DNA of 64,000 bases, taken from positions 1 to 64,000 of the forward strand of contig NZ_SFCC01000007.1 in the NCBI RefSeq assembly GCF_004214935.1. Reading direction: 5' to 3'. The notes under the pieces were generated by a model. It was not told the origin of the DNA, did no database searches, and saw nothing but the letters and a program-made list of their open reading frames with translations. Shown here piece by piece: positions 28,490-37,534 of the stretch (position 1 is its first letter; each line of letters begins with the position of its first letter). Position numbers and translations under genes: made by a program. This DNA is from Amycolatopsis suaedae. Lineage in GTDB: Bacteria > Actinomycetota > Actinomycetes > Mycobacteriales > Pseudonocardiaceae.

Positions 28490-29483
28490 GTCTTTGGACG
28501 ACTTTCCGCGCCACCCGCTGCTGCTGGGGCCGTCGCCGGTGCACCCGCTCGACCGGCTGAGCGATCACCTCGGCGGTGCCCGGATCTGGGCCAAGCGCGA
28601 GGATCTCAACTCCGGGCTGGCCTACGGGGGCAACAAGACGCGCAAGCTCGAGTACCTGGTGGCCGACGCGCTGGCCGACGGTGTCGACACGCTGGTGTCG
28701 ATCGGCGGCGTGCAGTCCAACCACACCAGGCAGGTCGCCGCCGCGGCCGCGCGGACCGGGCTGAAAGCCGTGCTGGTACAGGAAAGCTGGGTCGACTGGC
28801 CGGATCCCGGTTACGACCGGGTCGGCAACATCCAGCTGTCCCGGCTGCTGGGTGCCGACGTGCGGCTGGTGGAGTCCGGTTTCGACATCGGCGTGAAGGA
28901 CAGCTGGCAGCGCGCCGTGGCCGAAGTCGCCGAGGCGGGCGGCAAGCCGTACGCCATCCCGGCGGGCGCGTCGGACCACCGGCTCGGCGGCCTCGGGTTC
29001 GCCGGCTGGATCGCCGAGCTGGAACGGCAGGAGGCCGAGCTGGGCGTCTTCTTCGACACCGTGGTCGTGTGCTCGGTGACCGGCAGCACGCAGGCCGGGA
29101 TGCTGGCCGGCGTCGCCGCGTCCGGCCGGGCGCGGCGGATCGTCGGCATCGACGGCTCCGCCGCGCCGGAGCGGACCCGCGCGCAGGTGGCGCGGATCGC
29201 CGCGGCGACGGCGGAGCTGATCGGCGCGGGGCCGGTCGGCGAGGTGATCCTCGACGAACGGTTCGCCGGTGGCGTCTACGGCATTCCCGACGAGCCGTGC
29301 CTGGCGGCCATGCGCCTGGCGGCGAGCCTGGAGGGCATGGTGACCGACCCGGTGTACGAGGGGAAGTCGATGGCCGGGCTCATCGAACTGGTGTCCTCGG
29401 GCGAGATCGGCCGCGACTCGACGGTCCTGTTCGCACACCTGGGCGGCCAGCCAGCCCTCAGCGCCTACAGCTCGCTGTTCTGA
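28488..29483 (+). CDS. acdS: 1-aminocyclopropane-1-carboxylate deaminase
   Basis: PLP enzyme converting ACC to 2-oxobutanoate and ammonia. The 331-residue protein aligns with Pseudomonas Acd[16 protein letters not shown] lysine K50 in [24 protein letters not shown], and [12 protein letters not shown]. The residues that distinguish ACC deaminase from D-cysteine desulfhydrase are present: Tyr290-Glu291 in DPVYEGKS and Leu318 in AHLGG. GTG start, no Shine-Dalgarno, embedded in the long inverted repeat. Likely controlled by the adjacent GntR protein. It allows use of plant ACC as nitrogen source. Confidence 0.93.
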   Translation: MSLDDFPRHPLLLGPSPVHPLDRLSDHLGGARIWAKREDLNSGLAYGGNKTRKLEYLVADALADGVDTLVSIGGVQSNHTRQVAAAAARTGLKAVLVQESWVDWPDPGYDRVGNIQLSRLLGADVRLVESGFDIGVKDSWQRAVAEVAEAGGKPYAIPAGASDHRLGGLGFAGWIAELERQEAELGVFFDTVVVCSVTGSTQAGMLAGVAASGRARRIVGIDGSAAPERTRAQVARIAAATAELIGAGPVGEVILDERFAGGVYGIPDEPCLAAMRLAASLEGMVTDPVYEGKSMAGLIELVSSGEIGRDSTVLFAHLGGQPALSAYSSLF

Positions 29484-29488
29484 AGCAC

Positions 29489-29505
29489 GTGAAGGCCACC
29501 TTCAC
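29489..29505. repeat. Hairpin repeat GTGAAGGCCACCTTCAC
   Basis: A palindrome with 7-bp arms and CCA loop, 5 nt after the acdS stop. The same unit occurs inverted at 29634-29650 and as the two arms of the 51223-51277 hairpin, always outside clear genes. Probably terminator-like. Confidence 0.6.
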
Positions 29506-29633
29506 CACGTGAGACCTCGGCGCGGTCGGCGCTGAGTGGTCTCGTTCGGGGTGACCGCTGATGCCGCTGTGGCGCCCGGTGCGGCTGGGGCGTATGGGTT
29601 CGCGTGAAGGCCGAGTTCCTGTCGTCTCCTGTG

Positions 29634-29756
29634 ATGAAGGTGGCCTTCATGTGGTTCGTGGCCCTTGGTGCCGTTGCCTCGGCAGTCGCAGTGGTCACAG
29701 CAGGCACAGCAGGCACGGCAGCCCCACCGGTCGCCACGAACGAGACCACCCCATGA
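29634..29756 (+). CDS. Possible 40-residue membrane or secreted peptide
   Basis: Begins MKVAFMWFVALGAVASAVAV and ends in a Thr/Ala/Pro-rich tail, so it looks like a signal peptide or single membrane helix. However, its first six codons are exactly the repeat ATGAAGGTGGCCTTCAT (29634-29650), a family of non-coding hairpins, so the frame may be accidental. No ribosome-binding site is evident. The rest of 29484-29847 contains no better gene. Confidence 0.25.
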   Translation: MKVAFMWFVALGAVASAVAVVTAGTAGTAAPPVATNETTP

Positions 29757-29763
29757 CCGGTGA

Positions 29764-29821
29764 AACTCCCCCAATGCCACATTGGGGGAGTTCAAGTACC
29801 CCAATGCCACATTGGGGTACT
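29764..29821. repeat. Two tandem hairpin repeats with CCAATGCCACATTGG core
   Basis: 29764-29792 is a 13-bp perfect stem and 29795-29821 a 12-bp perfect stem, both with loop CCA. The core CCCCAATG-CCA-CATTGGGG is identical; the outer pairs differ but remain complementary. They lie between the convergent acdS and ridA genes, where they could terminate both transcripts. Confidence 0.7.
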
Positions 29822-29847
29822 CGCCAAAGCCAACCGCACCGCGCGGG

Positions 29848-30228
29848 TCAGTCCAGCACCGCGAGGGCGTCGATCTCCACCAGGAGGGGAGCCGGCAGTC
29901 CCACGTAGACGGTGGTGCGGGCCGAGTACGGCTCGGTGATGATCTCGTTGTACACCTGGTTGAACTCCGCGAAGTGGTCGGTGTCGGTCAGGTAGGCCCG
30001 CACCATCACCAGGTCGTCGAAGCTCGCTCCGGCGGCCTCCAGGATGGACTTGATGTTCGCCATCGTCTGCCGGGTCTGCTCGGCCACGGTCTCCCCCACC
30101 ACCTCACCGGTGACCGGGTGGAACGCGACCTGGCCGGCCACCTGCAGGATGTTGCCCTTGCGGACAGCCTGCGAGAAGTTGGCCACCGGCTTCGGCGCGT
30201 TCTCCGTGCTGATCGCGACCTTACCCAT
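29848..30228 (-). CDS. RidA family enamine/imine deaminase
   Basis: A 126-residue YjgF/Rid protein that hydrolyses reactive enamines such as 2-aminoacrylate. Typical segments are NFSQAVRKGNILQVAGQ, QTRQTMANIKSILEAAGASFDDLV and the substrate Arg in YSARTTVYVGLP. Third gene of the kinase-IclR-RidA operon, 23 nt after iclR. The divergent D-serine-dehydratase-like enzyme would release 2-aminoacrylate, which gives RidA an obvious role. Confidence 0.92.
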   Translation of the reverse strand: MGKVAISTENAPKPVANFSQAVRKGNILQVAGQVAFHPVTGEVVGETVAEQTRQTMANIKSILEAAGASFDDLVMVRAYLTDTDHFAEFNQVYNEIITEPYSARTTVYVGLPAPLLVEIDALAVLD

Positions 30229-30251
30229 TGCTCATCACCTTTCCGCGTTCG

Positions 30252-31004
30252 TCAGGCATGCTCGCCTGTTCCTCCACTGTGGACGGAGGCTTGGTCGGCC
30301 GCGGCGACGAGGTCGGGCACCAGTGCCAGCAGACCGTCCAGGTCCAGCAGCACCTTGGGCACCGACAGCGACACCGCGGCGAGCACCGTACCGCTCTGGT
30401 CCCTGACCGGAGCGGCGATGCAGTGGATGAAGTCCTCGTGCTCGGCGTTGTCCACGGCGTAGCCGCGGGCGGCGACCCGGTCCAGCTCGGCCAGGAACTG
30501 TTCGGGGCCGGCGATCGTGTTGTCGGTGAGCCGCACGTAGTCGATGGCGCGGGCCACCTCCTCACGCTGCCCCGGGGGGAACGACGCCACCAGCACCTTG
30601 CCGACCGCCGTGCAGTGCAGCGGCGCCCGCTTGCCGACCCGCGAGTACATCCGGACCGAGTGCGTGCCCTCGTACTTGTCGATGTACACCACCTCGCCCT
30701 CGGCGTAGGCGGCCAGATGCACGGTGTGCCCGGTGGCGGCGTTGAGCGCGGCCAGCGCCGGCTGCGCGGCACGCCGCACGTCGTAGCCCTCCAGCGCCTG
30801 GTTGGCGAGGCTGAACAGGGCGCTGCCGAGCCGGTAGTACCGCGGGCCGTCGCGGCGCACGAAGTTGTGCGACTCCAGGGTGCGCAGCAGCCGCAGCACG
30901 GTGGTCTTGTGGACGCCGACCTCCTCGGCCAGCTGGTCGAGGGTCTTGGCCTCCTTCGCCAGCCGCGCCAGCAGGGTCAGCGCCCGGTCCAGGCTCTGGC
31001 TCAC
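30252..31004 (-). CDS. IclR-family transcriptional regulator
   Basis: A 250-residue regulator: winged helix SQSLDRALTLLARLAKEAKTLDQLAEEVGVHKTTVLRLLRTLE at the N-terminus, then the GAF-like effector domain (HCTAVGKVLVASFP, GYAVDNAEHEDFIHCIAAPV). GTG start overlaps the kinase stop (GTGA). The paired operators at 32041-32076 and 37703-37738 are the expected targets. Close to KdgR-type members; effector unknown. Confidence 0.93.
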   Translation of the reverse strand: MSQSLDRALTLLARLAKEAKTLDQLAEEVGVHKTTVLRLLRTLESHNFVRRDGPRYYRLGSALFSLANQALEGYDVRRAAQPALAALNAATGHTVHLAAYAEGEVVYIDKYEGTHSVRMYSRVGKRAPLHCTAVGKVLVASFPPGQREEVARAIDYVRLTDNTIAGPEQFLAELDRVAARGYAVDNAEHEDFIHCIAAPVRDQSGTVLAAVSLSVPKVLLDLDGLLALVPDLVAAADQASVHSGGTGEHA

Positions 31005-31972
31005 GCCGGCACCAGCCCGTCCGCGGTGAGCCGGGTGGCGGCCCAGTCGGCGTCGTCGGCACGCAGCAGCCGGGTGACGACGTCCGCCGGCAGCGGCGGT
31101 GCGACGTCGTCGTGGGTGAGCAGGGTCGCGGCGGCCTGCAGGTGCCCGGACCGCAGCCGGGTCCGCGGGTCGTCGCCACGCAAGGTCGCCGCGAGGAACC
31201 CGGCGGCGAACGCGTCGCCCGCGCCGACCGGCTCCACGACGTCGACGGCGAGCGCGGCGGCCGAGGTCGACGTCCCGTTCTCCAGCAGGGTGGCCCCGTG
31301 CTCGGCACGCTTGACCACCACGGCGGGCGGGTTGCCGAGCCGCTCGGCAAGCGCCGCCGGATCGCCGGTCCCCCACAGTGCCTCGGCCTCGTCGGCGCCG
31401 ACGAGCACGACGTCGGCAAGCCCGGCCAGCTCGGCCAGCACCCTCGGGCCGTCGCCGTCCGGCCACAGTTTCGGCCGCCAGTTGACGTCGAACGACACGA
31501 TCCGACCGTCCCTCGGCGCCCGCAGCAGCGCGGTCACGAGATCGTGGCAGCTACGCGACAACGCGGGGGTGATCCCGGACAGGTGCACCAGCCGGACGCC
31601 GGTCAGGTCCAGGCCGGCGAGCAGGTCCGGGCCCATCGCGGAGGCCGCCGAGCCGGTCCGGTAGTACCGGACGGTGCTGCCGGCCGCGTCGCCCTCCTTG
31701 AGGTACAGGCCGGTCTGCCGCTCCGGGTCGACCCGTACCGCGCCGACGTCCACACCCGCCCCGGCCAGCTCGTCGAGCAGCGCCGCGCCGAGCGGGTCGG
31801 CACCCACGGCACTCACCCAGCGACTGGGCACACCGAGCGCGACCAGATGACAGGCCACATTGGACTCCGCGCCACCGACCGTCCGGCGCCAGGTACGGAC
31901 CTGCCGGGCCGGGCCCGGTTCGGCCGGCACGAACAACGCCATCGACTCGCCGACGCACACCGCCTGCGCCAC
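31001..31972 (-). CDS. PfkB-family carbohydrate kinase, KDG-kinase-like
   Basis: Ribokinase-fold sugar kinase of 323 residues. The start VGESMALFVPAEPGP and the segment RTVGGAESNVACHLVALGV resemble 2-keto-3-deoxygluconate kinases; the catalytic site is EPVGAGDAFAAGFL near residue 250. Probably phosphorylates a sugar acid or amino-sugar-derived ketose. GTG at 31972 follows GGGAGG at about 9 nt. Divergent from the D-amino-acid operon with about 118 nt between them. Confidence 0.88.
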   Translation of the reverse strand: MAQAVCVGESMALFVPAEPGPARQVRTWRRTVGGAESNVACHLVALGVPSRWVSAVGADPLGAALLDELAGAGVDVGAVRVDPERQTGLYLKEGDAAGSTVRYYRTGSAASAMGPDLLAGLDLTGVRLVHLSGITPALSRSCHDLVTALLRAPRDGRIVSFDVNWRPKLWPDGDGPRVLAELAGLADVVLVGADEAEALWGTGDPAALAERLGNPPAVVVKRAEHGATLLENGTSTSAAALAVDVVEPVGAGDAFAAGFLAATLRGDDPRTRLRSGHLQAAATLLTHDDVAPPLPADVVTRLLRADDADWAATRLTADGLVPA

Positions 31973-32005
31973 CCCTGGGGTCCTCCCGCCTTCCGCGTCA
32001 CGCCG

Positions 32006-32076
32006 TTGACCGGCGACACGCGGGATGCTACACCTACTGCACGCAAAATGCGCAACGGCCGTTGCAAAATACGCAA
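32006..32076 (+). promoter_or_regulatory. Promoter and paired IclR-type operators of the D-amino-acid operon
   Basis: TTGACC (32006-32011), 17 bp, TACACC (32029-32034) form a candidate promoter. Two 15-bp pseudo-palindromes follow at 32041-32055 (ACGCAAAATGCGCAA) and 32062-32076 (TTGCAAAATACGCAA), 21 bp apart, with GCAACGGCCGTTGC bridging them. Position just after the expected transcription start suggests repression. The same pair with the same spacing occurs at 37703-37738. Minus-strand TAGCAT (32024-32029) could be the kinase -10. Confidence 0.6.
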
Positions 32077-32090
32077 TCAGAGGTGGTCTT

Positions 32091-33407
32091 GTGGGCGTTC
32101 CGGTGACGACTCCCTGCGTGATCGGGCGCGACGCGCTGCTGGCGGCCCGCGACGAGGTGCTGGACTGGCGATTCAAGTCGATCCCGGCCTCCCTGTGGGG
32201 CCGCCGGATCGGTGACATCACCGCCGAGGCACCGGCCGACCTGTTCGCCGACGGCTTCCTCGGCCCGCTGGTCGTGCTGGACGGCCCGGCGATGGAGCAC
32301 AACCTCCGCACGCTCGCCGGCTGGTGCGCCGACCGCGGCGTGCTGCTCGCCCCGCACGGCAAGACCACCATGGCGCCGGAGCTGTTCGCCAGGCAGATCG
32401 AGCACGGCTCGTGGGGCATCACCGCGGCCAACGCCGGTCAGCTGCGGGTCTACCGCGCGTTCGGCGTGTCCCGGGTGCTGCTGGCCAACGAACTGCTCGA
32501 CCCGGCTGCGCTGCGCTGGCTGGGCACGGAACTGGACCTCGATCCCGGTTTCGAGTTCACCTGCTGGGTCGACTCGGTCGCCGGGGTGGCGCTGATGACC
32601 GAGGCGCTGGGCCCCCGCGACCGGCCGGTCGACGTGCTGGTGGAGCTGGGCGGCGCGGGCGGCCGGACCGGCGTGCGCGACGTCGGCACCGCGGTGGCTG
32701 TCGCCGAGGCCGTCCGGGACAGCCCTGCGCTGCGGCTGGCGGGCGTCGCGGGCTACGAGGGCGCGCTGGCCCACGACTCCGGCCCCGAATCGCTGGCCAC
32801 CATCGCGTCCTATCTGGACGGTCTGCGGGACCTGACCAGGGACATCGCCGCACGCGGGCTGTTCGGTACCGACCAGGTCATCGTCACCGCGGGCGGCAGC
32901 GCCTACTTCGACCAGGTCACCGCCGCGCTCACCGCGGACTGGGGCGAGCTGGCGGTGCTGCCGGTCCTGCGCAGTGGCGCCTACCTGACCCACGACGACG
33001 GCTTCTACCGCGGCATCTCGCCGCTGGGCGAGCACCCGCGGGTCGCGGGCGTCCCGCCACTGCGGTCGGCGCTGCGGGCCTGGGCCCAGGTGGTCTCCAA
33101 GCCCGAACCGGACCTCGCGCTGCTCACCATGGGCAAGCGCGATGCCTCGTTCGACGAGGGCCTGCCCACGCCCCGCCTGCTCCGCAGGCCCGGCGCCGAA
33201 CCGGTGGAGCTGACCGGGCACACGGTCACCGCGCTCAACGACCAGCACACGTTCCTCTCGCTCGCGCCCGGGTCGCCGGTCGAGGTCGGCGACTGGATCG
33301 GCTTCGGCCTTTCCCACCCCTGCACGGTGTTCGACAAGTGGACCCTGCTGCCCGTCGTGGCGGCCGACGGGCACACGGTCACCGATCTCATCCGCACCTA
33401 CTTCTAG
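32091..33407 (+). CDS. PLP- and metal-dependent D-serine dehydratase/D-threonine aldolase family enzyme
   Basis: Fold-type III (alanine-racemase barrel) enzyme of 438 residues acting on D-hydroxyamino acids. PLP lysine is K91 in APHGKTTMAP. Near the C-terminus SHPCTVFDKW gives His409 and Cys411; a His-x-Cys zinc pair is characteristic of eukaryotic-type D-serine dehydratase, whereas D-threonine aldolases have His-x-Asp. I therefore favour dehydratase-type activity yielding pyruvate or 2-oxobutanoate. GTG start at 32091 with GAGGTGG upstream. First gene of a four-gene operon. Confidence 0.85.
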   Translation: MGVPVTTPCVIGRDALLAARDEVLDWRFKSIPASLWGRRIGDITAEAPADLFADGFLGPLVVLDGPAMEHNLRTLAGWCADRGVLLAPHGKTTMAPELFARQIEHGSWGITAANAGQLRVYRAFGVSRVLLANELLDPAALRWLGTELDLDPGFEFTCWVDSVAGVALMTEALGPRDRPVDVLVELGGAGGRTGVRDVGTAVAVAEAVRDSPALRLAGVAGYEGALAHDSGPESLATIASYLDGLRDLTRDIAARGLFGTDQVIVTAGGSAYFDQVTAALTADWGELAVLPVLRSGAYLTHDDGFYRGISPLGEHPRVAGVPPLRSALRAWAQVVSKPEPDLALLTMGKRDASFDEGLPTPRLLRRPGAEPVELTGHTVTALNDQHTFLSLAPGSPVEVGDWIGFGLSHPCTVFDKWTLLPVVAADGHTVTDLIRTYF

Positions 33408-33415
33408 GACGAGTC

Positions 33416-35011
33416 ATGGAACTGGTCTTCCGCGGCGCCGAGGTCGCCGACGGCACCGGCAGCCCGCTCTACCAGGCCGACGTCGGCATCGACGGCGGCC
33501 GGATCGCCGAGATCGCCGACCCGGGCACGCTCACCGCGACCCGCGTCGTCGACGCGGAGAACCTGGTGCTGGCACCGGGTTTCATCGACATGCACTCGCA
33601 CTCCGACATCCAGGTGCTGGCCAATCCCGACCACCTGGCCAAGGTGTCGCAGGGCGTCACCACCGAGGTGCTCGGTCAGGACGGGCTGTCCTACGCCCCG
33701 GTGAACGACGAGACGCTGGCGGCACTGCGTGCTCAGCTGGCCGGCTGGAACGACGACCCGCCGGGGTTCGACTGGAACTGGCGCTCGGTCGGCGAGTACC
33801 TGGACCGCCTCGACCGCGGCATCGCCGTCAATGCCGCCTACCTGATCCCGCAGGGTTCGGTGCGGATGCTGGCGGTCGGGTTCGACGACCGGCCGGCCAC
33901 CGAGTCCGAACTGGACACCATGCGCGAGCTGCTGGTCACCGGCCTGCGTGAGGGTGCGATGGGCATGTCGTCCGGCCTGACCTACACGCCGGGTATGTAC
34001 GCGAGCACCGAGGAACTGGTCGAGCTGTGCCGGGTGGTCGGCGAGCACGGCGGCTTCTACAGCCCGCATCACCGCAGCTACGGCGCCGGTGCGCTGGAGG
34101 CGTTCGCGGAGATGGTCGACGTGTCCAGGCGCTCGGGCTGCCCGCTGCACCTGGCACACGCGACGATGAACTTCTCGGTCAACAAGGGCCGCGCGCCGGA
34201 GCTGCTGGCACTGCTGGACGACGCGCTCGACGACGGCTGCGACATCTCCCTGGACACCTACCCCTACCTGCCCGGCGCGACCTACCTGTCGGCGCTGTTG
34301 CCGAGCTGGTCGTCCGAGGGCGGACTGGACACCACGCTCGCCCGGCTGTCCGATGTGGACACCCGCGAGCGCATCCGGGCGGAGATCGAGGAGACCGGTT
34401 CCGACGGTGCGCACGGCGTGCCGATCGACTGGAACGCCATCGAGATCAACGGCGTGCGCAACAGCGACAACGCCCCTCTGGTCGGCCACACCGTCGCGGA
34501 GTCGGCCGAGCGGGCGGGCGTCGCCCCGGCGGAGCTGTACTTCGACGTCCTGGTGTCCGAACGGCTGGGCACGTCGTGCCTGATGCACGTCGGTCACGAG
34601 GAGAACGTGCAGGCCATCATGCGGCACCGCACGCACACCGGCGGCAGCGACGGGCTGCTCGTCGGCGACCGCCCCCACCCCCGGGCCTGGGGAACCTTTC
34701 CGCGCTACCTCGCCCGCTACGTCCGCGAGCTGGGTGTGCTGGACCTGGCCGACTGCGTGGCGCACCTGACCGGTCGCGCCGCCGCGCGGCTACGGCTGAC
34801 CGACCGCGGCCTGGTCCGCACCGGCTACGCCGCCGATCTGGTGCTGTTCGACCCGGACACGGTCGCCGACACCGCCACCTTCGACAACCCCCGCCAGCCC
34901 GCGGCCGGTCTCCCCCACGTCCTGGTCAACGGCGTCGCCGTGATCGACGACGGCAGGCCGACCGGCGCGCTGCCGGGTCACTCACTGCGCAACAGCGGGA
35001 GGACCGCATGA
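33416..35011 (+). CDS. N-acyl-D-amino-acid deacylase
   Basis: Zinc amidohydrolase of 531 residues releasing D-amino acids from N-acyl derivatives. HxH metal site His60/His62 in GFIDMHSHSD, GQDGLSYAPV, LREGAMGMSSGLTYTPGMYA near 190, HHRSYG, and CPLHLAHATMN with further metal His residues; the C-terminal barrel-flanking beta domain ends in YAADLVLFDPDTV. Supplies substrate for the preceding PLP enzyme, 8 nt upstream. Overlaps the permease start by 4 nt. Confidence 0.92.
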   Translation: MELVFRGAEVADGTGSPLYQADVGIDGGRIAEIADPGTLTATRVVDAENLVLAPGFIDMHSHSDIQVLANPDHLAKVSQGVTTEVLGQDGLSYAPVNDETLAALRAQLAGWNDDPPGFDWNWRSVGEYLDRLDRGIAVNAAYLIPQGSVRMLAVGFDDRPATESELDTMRELLVTGLREGAMGMSSGLTYTPGMYASTEELVELCRVVGEHGGFYSPHHRSYGAGALEAFAEMVDVSRRSGCPLHLAHATMNFSVNKGRAPELLALLDDALDDGCDISLDTYPYLPGATYLSALLPSWSSEGGLDTTLARLSDVDTRERIRAEIEETGSDGAHGVPIDWNAIEINGVRNSDNAPLVGHTVAESAERAGVAPAELYFDVLVSERLGTSCLMHVGHEENVQAIMRHRTHTGGSDGLLVGDRPHPRAWGTFPRYLARYVRELGVLDLADCVAHLTGRAAARLRLTDRGLVRTGYAADLVLFDPDTVADTATFDNPRQPAAGLPHVLVNGVAVIDDGRPTGALPGHSLRNSGRTA

Positions 35012-36396
35012 TCGACTGGCTACAACACTCGACGCCGGGGCTGCTGCTCCTCGCGGCGGTGTCGATCGCCGTGCTGCTGGTGTCCATCATCAAGCTGAAG
35101 ATGGAGCCGTTCATCGCGCTCATCGTCGTCGGCCTGCTCACCGCGCTGGCGGCCGGCGTTCCGGTCGGCACGCTGGTCGGCTCGGCACAGAAGGCGTCGG
35201 ACTCCCTGCTGGAGAAGGGATTCGGCGGCATCCTCGGCCACATCGCCGCCATCATCGGCCTGGGTACGCTGCTCGGCGCGATCCTGGAGAAGTCCGGAGG
35301 CGCCAGGGTGCTGACGTCGTCGCTGCTGCGGGCGTTCGGTGAGAAGCGGGCGCCGCTGGCGATGGGTGTCGCCGGCCTGATCTTCGGCATCCCGGTGTTC
35401 TTCGACATCGGCATCTTCGTGCTGGCGCCGCTGGTGTACGTGGCGGCCAAGCAGGGCGGCAAGTCGATCCTGCTGTACTGCCTGCCGCTGCTGGGCGGCC
35501 TGTCGGTGACCCACGCGTTCCTGCCGCCGCACCCCGGCCCGGTGGCCGCGGCCGGCCTGCTCGGCGTCGACCTCGGCTGGGTCATCCTGATGGGCGCGGT
35601 CTGCATGATCCCGGCCTGGCTGGTCGGTGGTGTCTGGTTCGCCGCGTGGATAGGCAAGCGCATCCACATCGACGTGCCCGAGGAGATGCTGGTCGAGAAC
35701 GGCGGTGACTCCGAACACGAGAACCCGCCGTCGCTGGGGCTGGTCGCGTTCATCATCGCGGTGCCACTGGTGCTGATCCTGCTCGGCACGTTCGGCAGCA
35801 TCTGGCTGCCCAAGGACTCCACGATCGCCGGCGTGGCCACGTTCGTCGGCACGCCCGCCGTCGCGCTGACCATCGCCGTGCTGCTGGCGTCGTGGCTGCT
35901 GGGCACGCGCCGCGGCATGAGCGGCAAGCAGCTGTCCCAGCTGTCCGGCACGGCGCTGCGGCCGGTCGCGATGATCCTGCTGGTGGTCGGTGCCGGTGCG
36001 TTCTTCGGCGCGGTGTTGCAGGCCACCGGGATCGGCAAGGCCGTCTCCGGGTCGCTGGACGACGCCGGCCTGCCGGTGATCCTGGCCGCCTACGTGATCA
36101 GCTGCGGTATGCGCATCGCGCAGGGCTCGGCCACGGTCGCCATCGTCACCACGAGCGGCATCCTCGCGCCGACGGTCAGCGAACTCGGCTACTCGCAGGT
36201 GCAGCTGGCGCTGCTGGTGGTGGCCATCGCCGCCGGGTCGATCATCGCCTCGCACGTCAACGACGGCGGTTTCTGGATCGTCTCGCGGTACTTCGGGATC
36301 TCGGTGCAGGACACCCTCAAGACCTGGACGGTGCAGGAGACGATCCTCTCCGTCGTCGGGTTCGCGGTCGCCGCCGGATTGATGGCAGTCGTCTAG
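35008..36396 (+). CDS. GntP-family permease
   Basis: A 462-residue proton symporter with about 12 membrane helices. GntP landmarks include LTALAAGVPVGTLVGS, GFGGILGHIAAIIGLGTLLGAILEKSGGA, PVFFDIGIFVLAPL, THAFLPPHPGPVA and IAQGSATVAIVTTSG. Relatives carry gluconate, D-serine or glycerate; with these neighbours, a D-amino acid or its N-acyl form is as likely as gluconate. ATG overlaps the deacylase stop (ATGA). Confidence 0.93.
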   Translation: MIDWLQHSTPGLLLLAAVSIAVLLVSIIKLKMEPFIALIVVGLLTALAAGVPVGTLVGSAQKASDSLLEKGFGGILGHIAAIIGLGTLLGAILEKSGGARVLTSSLLRAFGEKRAPLAMGVAGLIFGIPVFFDIGIFVLAPLVYVAAKQGGKSILLYCLPLLGGLSVTHAFLPPHPGPVAAAGLLGVDLGWVILMGAVCMIPAWLVGGVWFAAWIGKRIHIDVPEEMLVENGGDSEHENPPSLGLVAFIIAVPLVLILLGTFGSIWLPKDSTIAGVATFVGTPAVALTIAVLLASWLLGTRRGMSGKQLSQLSGTALRPVAMILLVVGAGAFFGAVLQATGIGKAVSGSLDDAGLPVILAAYVISCGMRIAQGSATVAIVTTSGILAPTVSELGYSQVQLALLVVAIAAGSIIASHVNDGGFWIVSRYFGISVQDTLKTWTVQETILSVVGFAVAAGLMAVV

Positions 36397-36410
36397 AGAA
36401 GGAGTTCTCG

Positions 36411-37526
36411 ATGGCAGGTCTTGATCGTCGCAGGTTCCTCGGCGCCGTCGGCGCGGCAGGGCTGGGCGCCGTGCTCACGGCGAAGGGCGCCGGGGCCGGG
36501 CTCCGGCAGCAGGTGGTCTACCTCGGTAGCTACTCCACCTGGGGCGAGCCGCCCGGGGCGGGACTGCAGGTGGCCACCCGGTCGGGTCAGGCGCTGCGGG
36601 TGGGTGCCACGGTCGCGGACATGGCGGACTCGTCGTGGCTGGCGCTGTCGGCCGACCGCCGCCGGATGTACGTGACCAACGAGCTGGAGGCGGGCCGGGT
36701 CACCGCGCTGGACGTCTCCGACGCGGCGAGGCCGCGGATCCTGAATAGCCGCTCCACCGGCGGCGCGCACCCCACGCACCTGACCGTGCACCCGAGCGGG
36801 AAGTACCTGCTGTCGGCCAACTACACCGGCGGCAGCGTCGCGGTGAACCCGATCCTGGCCGGCGGGAAGCTCGGTGAGCCGACCGACGTGGTGAAGCATC
36901 CGAAACGGGAACGGGACCCGCATGCCCACCAGGTCGTCGTCGACCCGAGCGGGCGCTGGGTGCTGGCCGTCGACCTGGGTGCGGACGCGGTGTTCGTCTA
37001 CCGGCTGGACCAGGCCACCGGGAAACTGGCGCTGAACCAGCGGCTCGACCTGCCCTCCGGCGCGGGACCGCGGCACCTGGCGTTCCACCCGCGGGGCGGA
37101 TTCGCCTACGTCCTCGGTGAGCTGCGCGCGGAGATCACCGTCGCCGCGTTCGACGCGGGCCGGGGCAGGCTGACCACGGGACAGGTGATCCCGACCGTCG
37201 ACCCGTCGGCGCCCGCGCCGCAGTACCCGGCGGAGATCGTTGTGTCGCCGGACGGCCGGTTCGTCTACGCGTCCAACCGGGGCGAGGACACCATCGCCAC
37301 GTTCACGGTGAACGGGGCGAGTCTGGCCAGGCTGACGCCGAACGTGCCCACCGGGGGCGTGTGGCCGCGCCACTTCACGCTCGACCCGTCGGGCCGCTGG
37401 ATCTACGTGGCCAACCAGCGTTCCGGCACCGTGTCCTGGCTGCCGCGCGACCCGGCGACCGGCCGGCTCGGCAAGGCCGCGGGCACCACCCCGGTGGGTC
37501 ACGTGGCGTTCGTCCTGTTCCGCTGA
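36411..37526 (+). CDS. Tat-exported lactonase-family beta-propeller protein
   Basis: A 371-residue protein with twin-arginine signal MAGLDRRRFLGAVGAAGLGA, cleavage expected after AKGAGA, then seven repeated blades typical of the 6-phosphogluconolactonase/cycloisomerase-2 family (HPTHLTVHPSGKYLLSANYTGG, GPRHLAFHPRGGFAYVLGEL, VVSPDGRFVYASNRGEDTI). AGAAGGAG precedes the ATG. Export makes phosphorylated substrates unlikely; it may open a sugar lactone outside the cell. Confidence 0.87.
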   Translation: MAGLDRRRFLGAVGAAGLGAVLTAKGAGAGLRQQVVYLGSYSTWGEPPGAGLQVATRSGQALRVGATVADMADSSWLALSADRRRMYVTNELEAGRVTALDVSDAARPRILNSRSTGGAHPTHLTVHPSGKYLLSANYTGGSVAVNPILAGGKLGEPTDVVKHPKRERDPHAHQVVVDPSGRWVLAVDLGADAVFVYRLDQATGKLALNQRLDLPSGAGPRHLAFHPRGGFAYVLGELRAEITVAAFDAGRGRLTTGQVIPTVDPSAPAPQYPAEIVVSPDGRFVYASNRGEDTIATFTVNGASLARLTPNVPTGGVWPRHFTLDPSGRWIYVANQRSGTVSWLPRDPATGRLGKAAGTTPVGHVAFVLFR

Positions 37527-37534
37527 TGAAGGCC

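Noticed and set aside
29484..29847. CRISPR array
   Set aside because: The repeats are palindromic hairpins in tandem or inverted pairs without regular spacers, and no cas genes are nearby.
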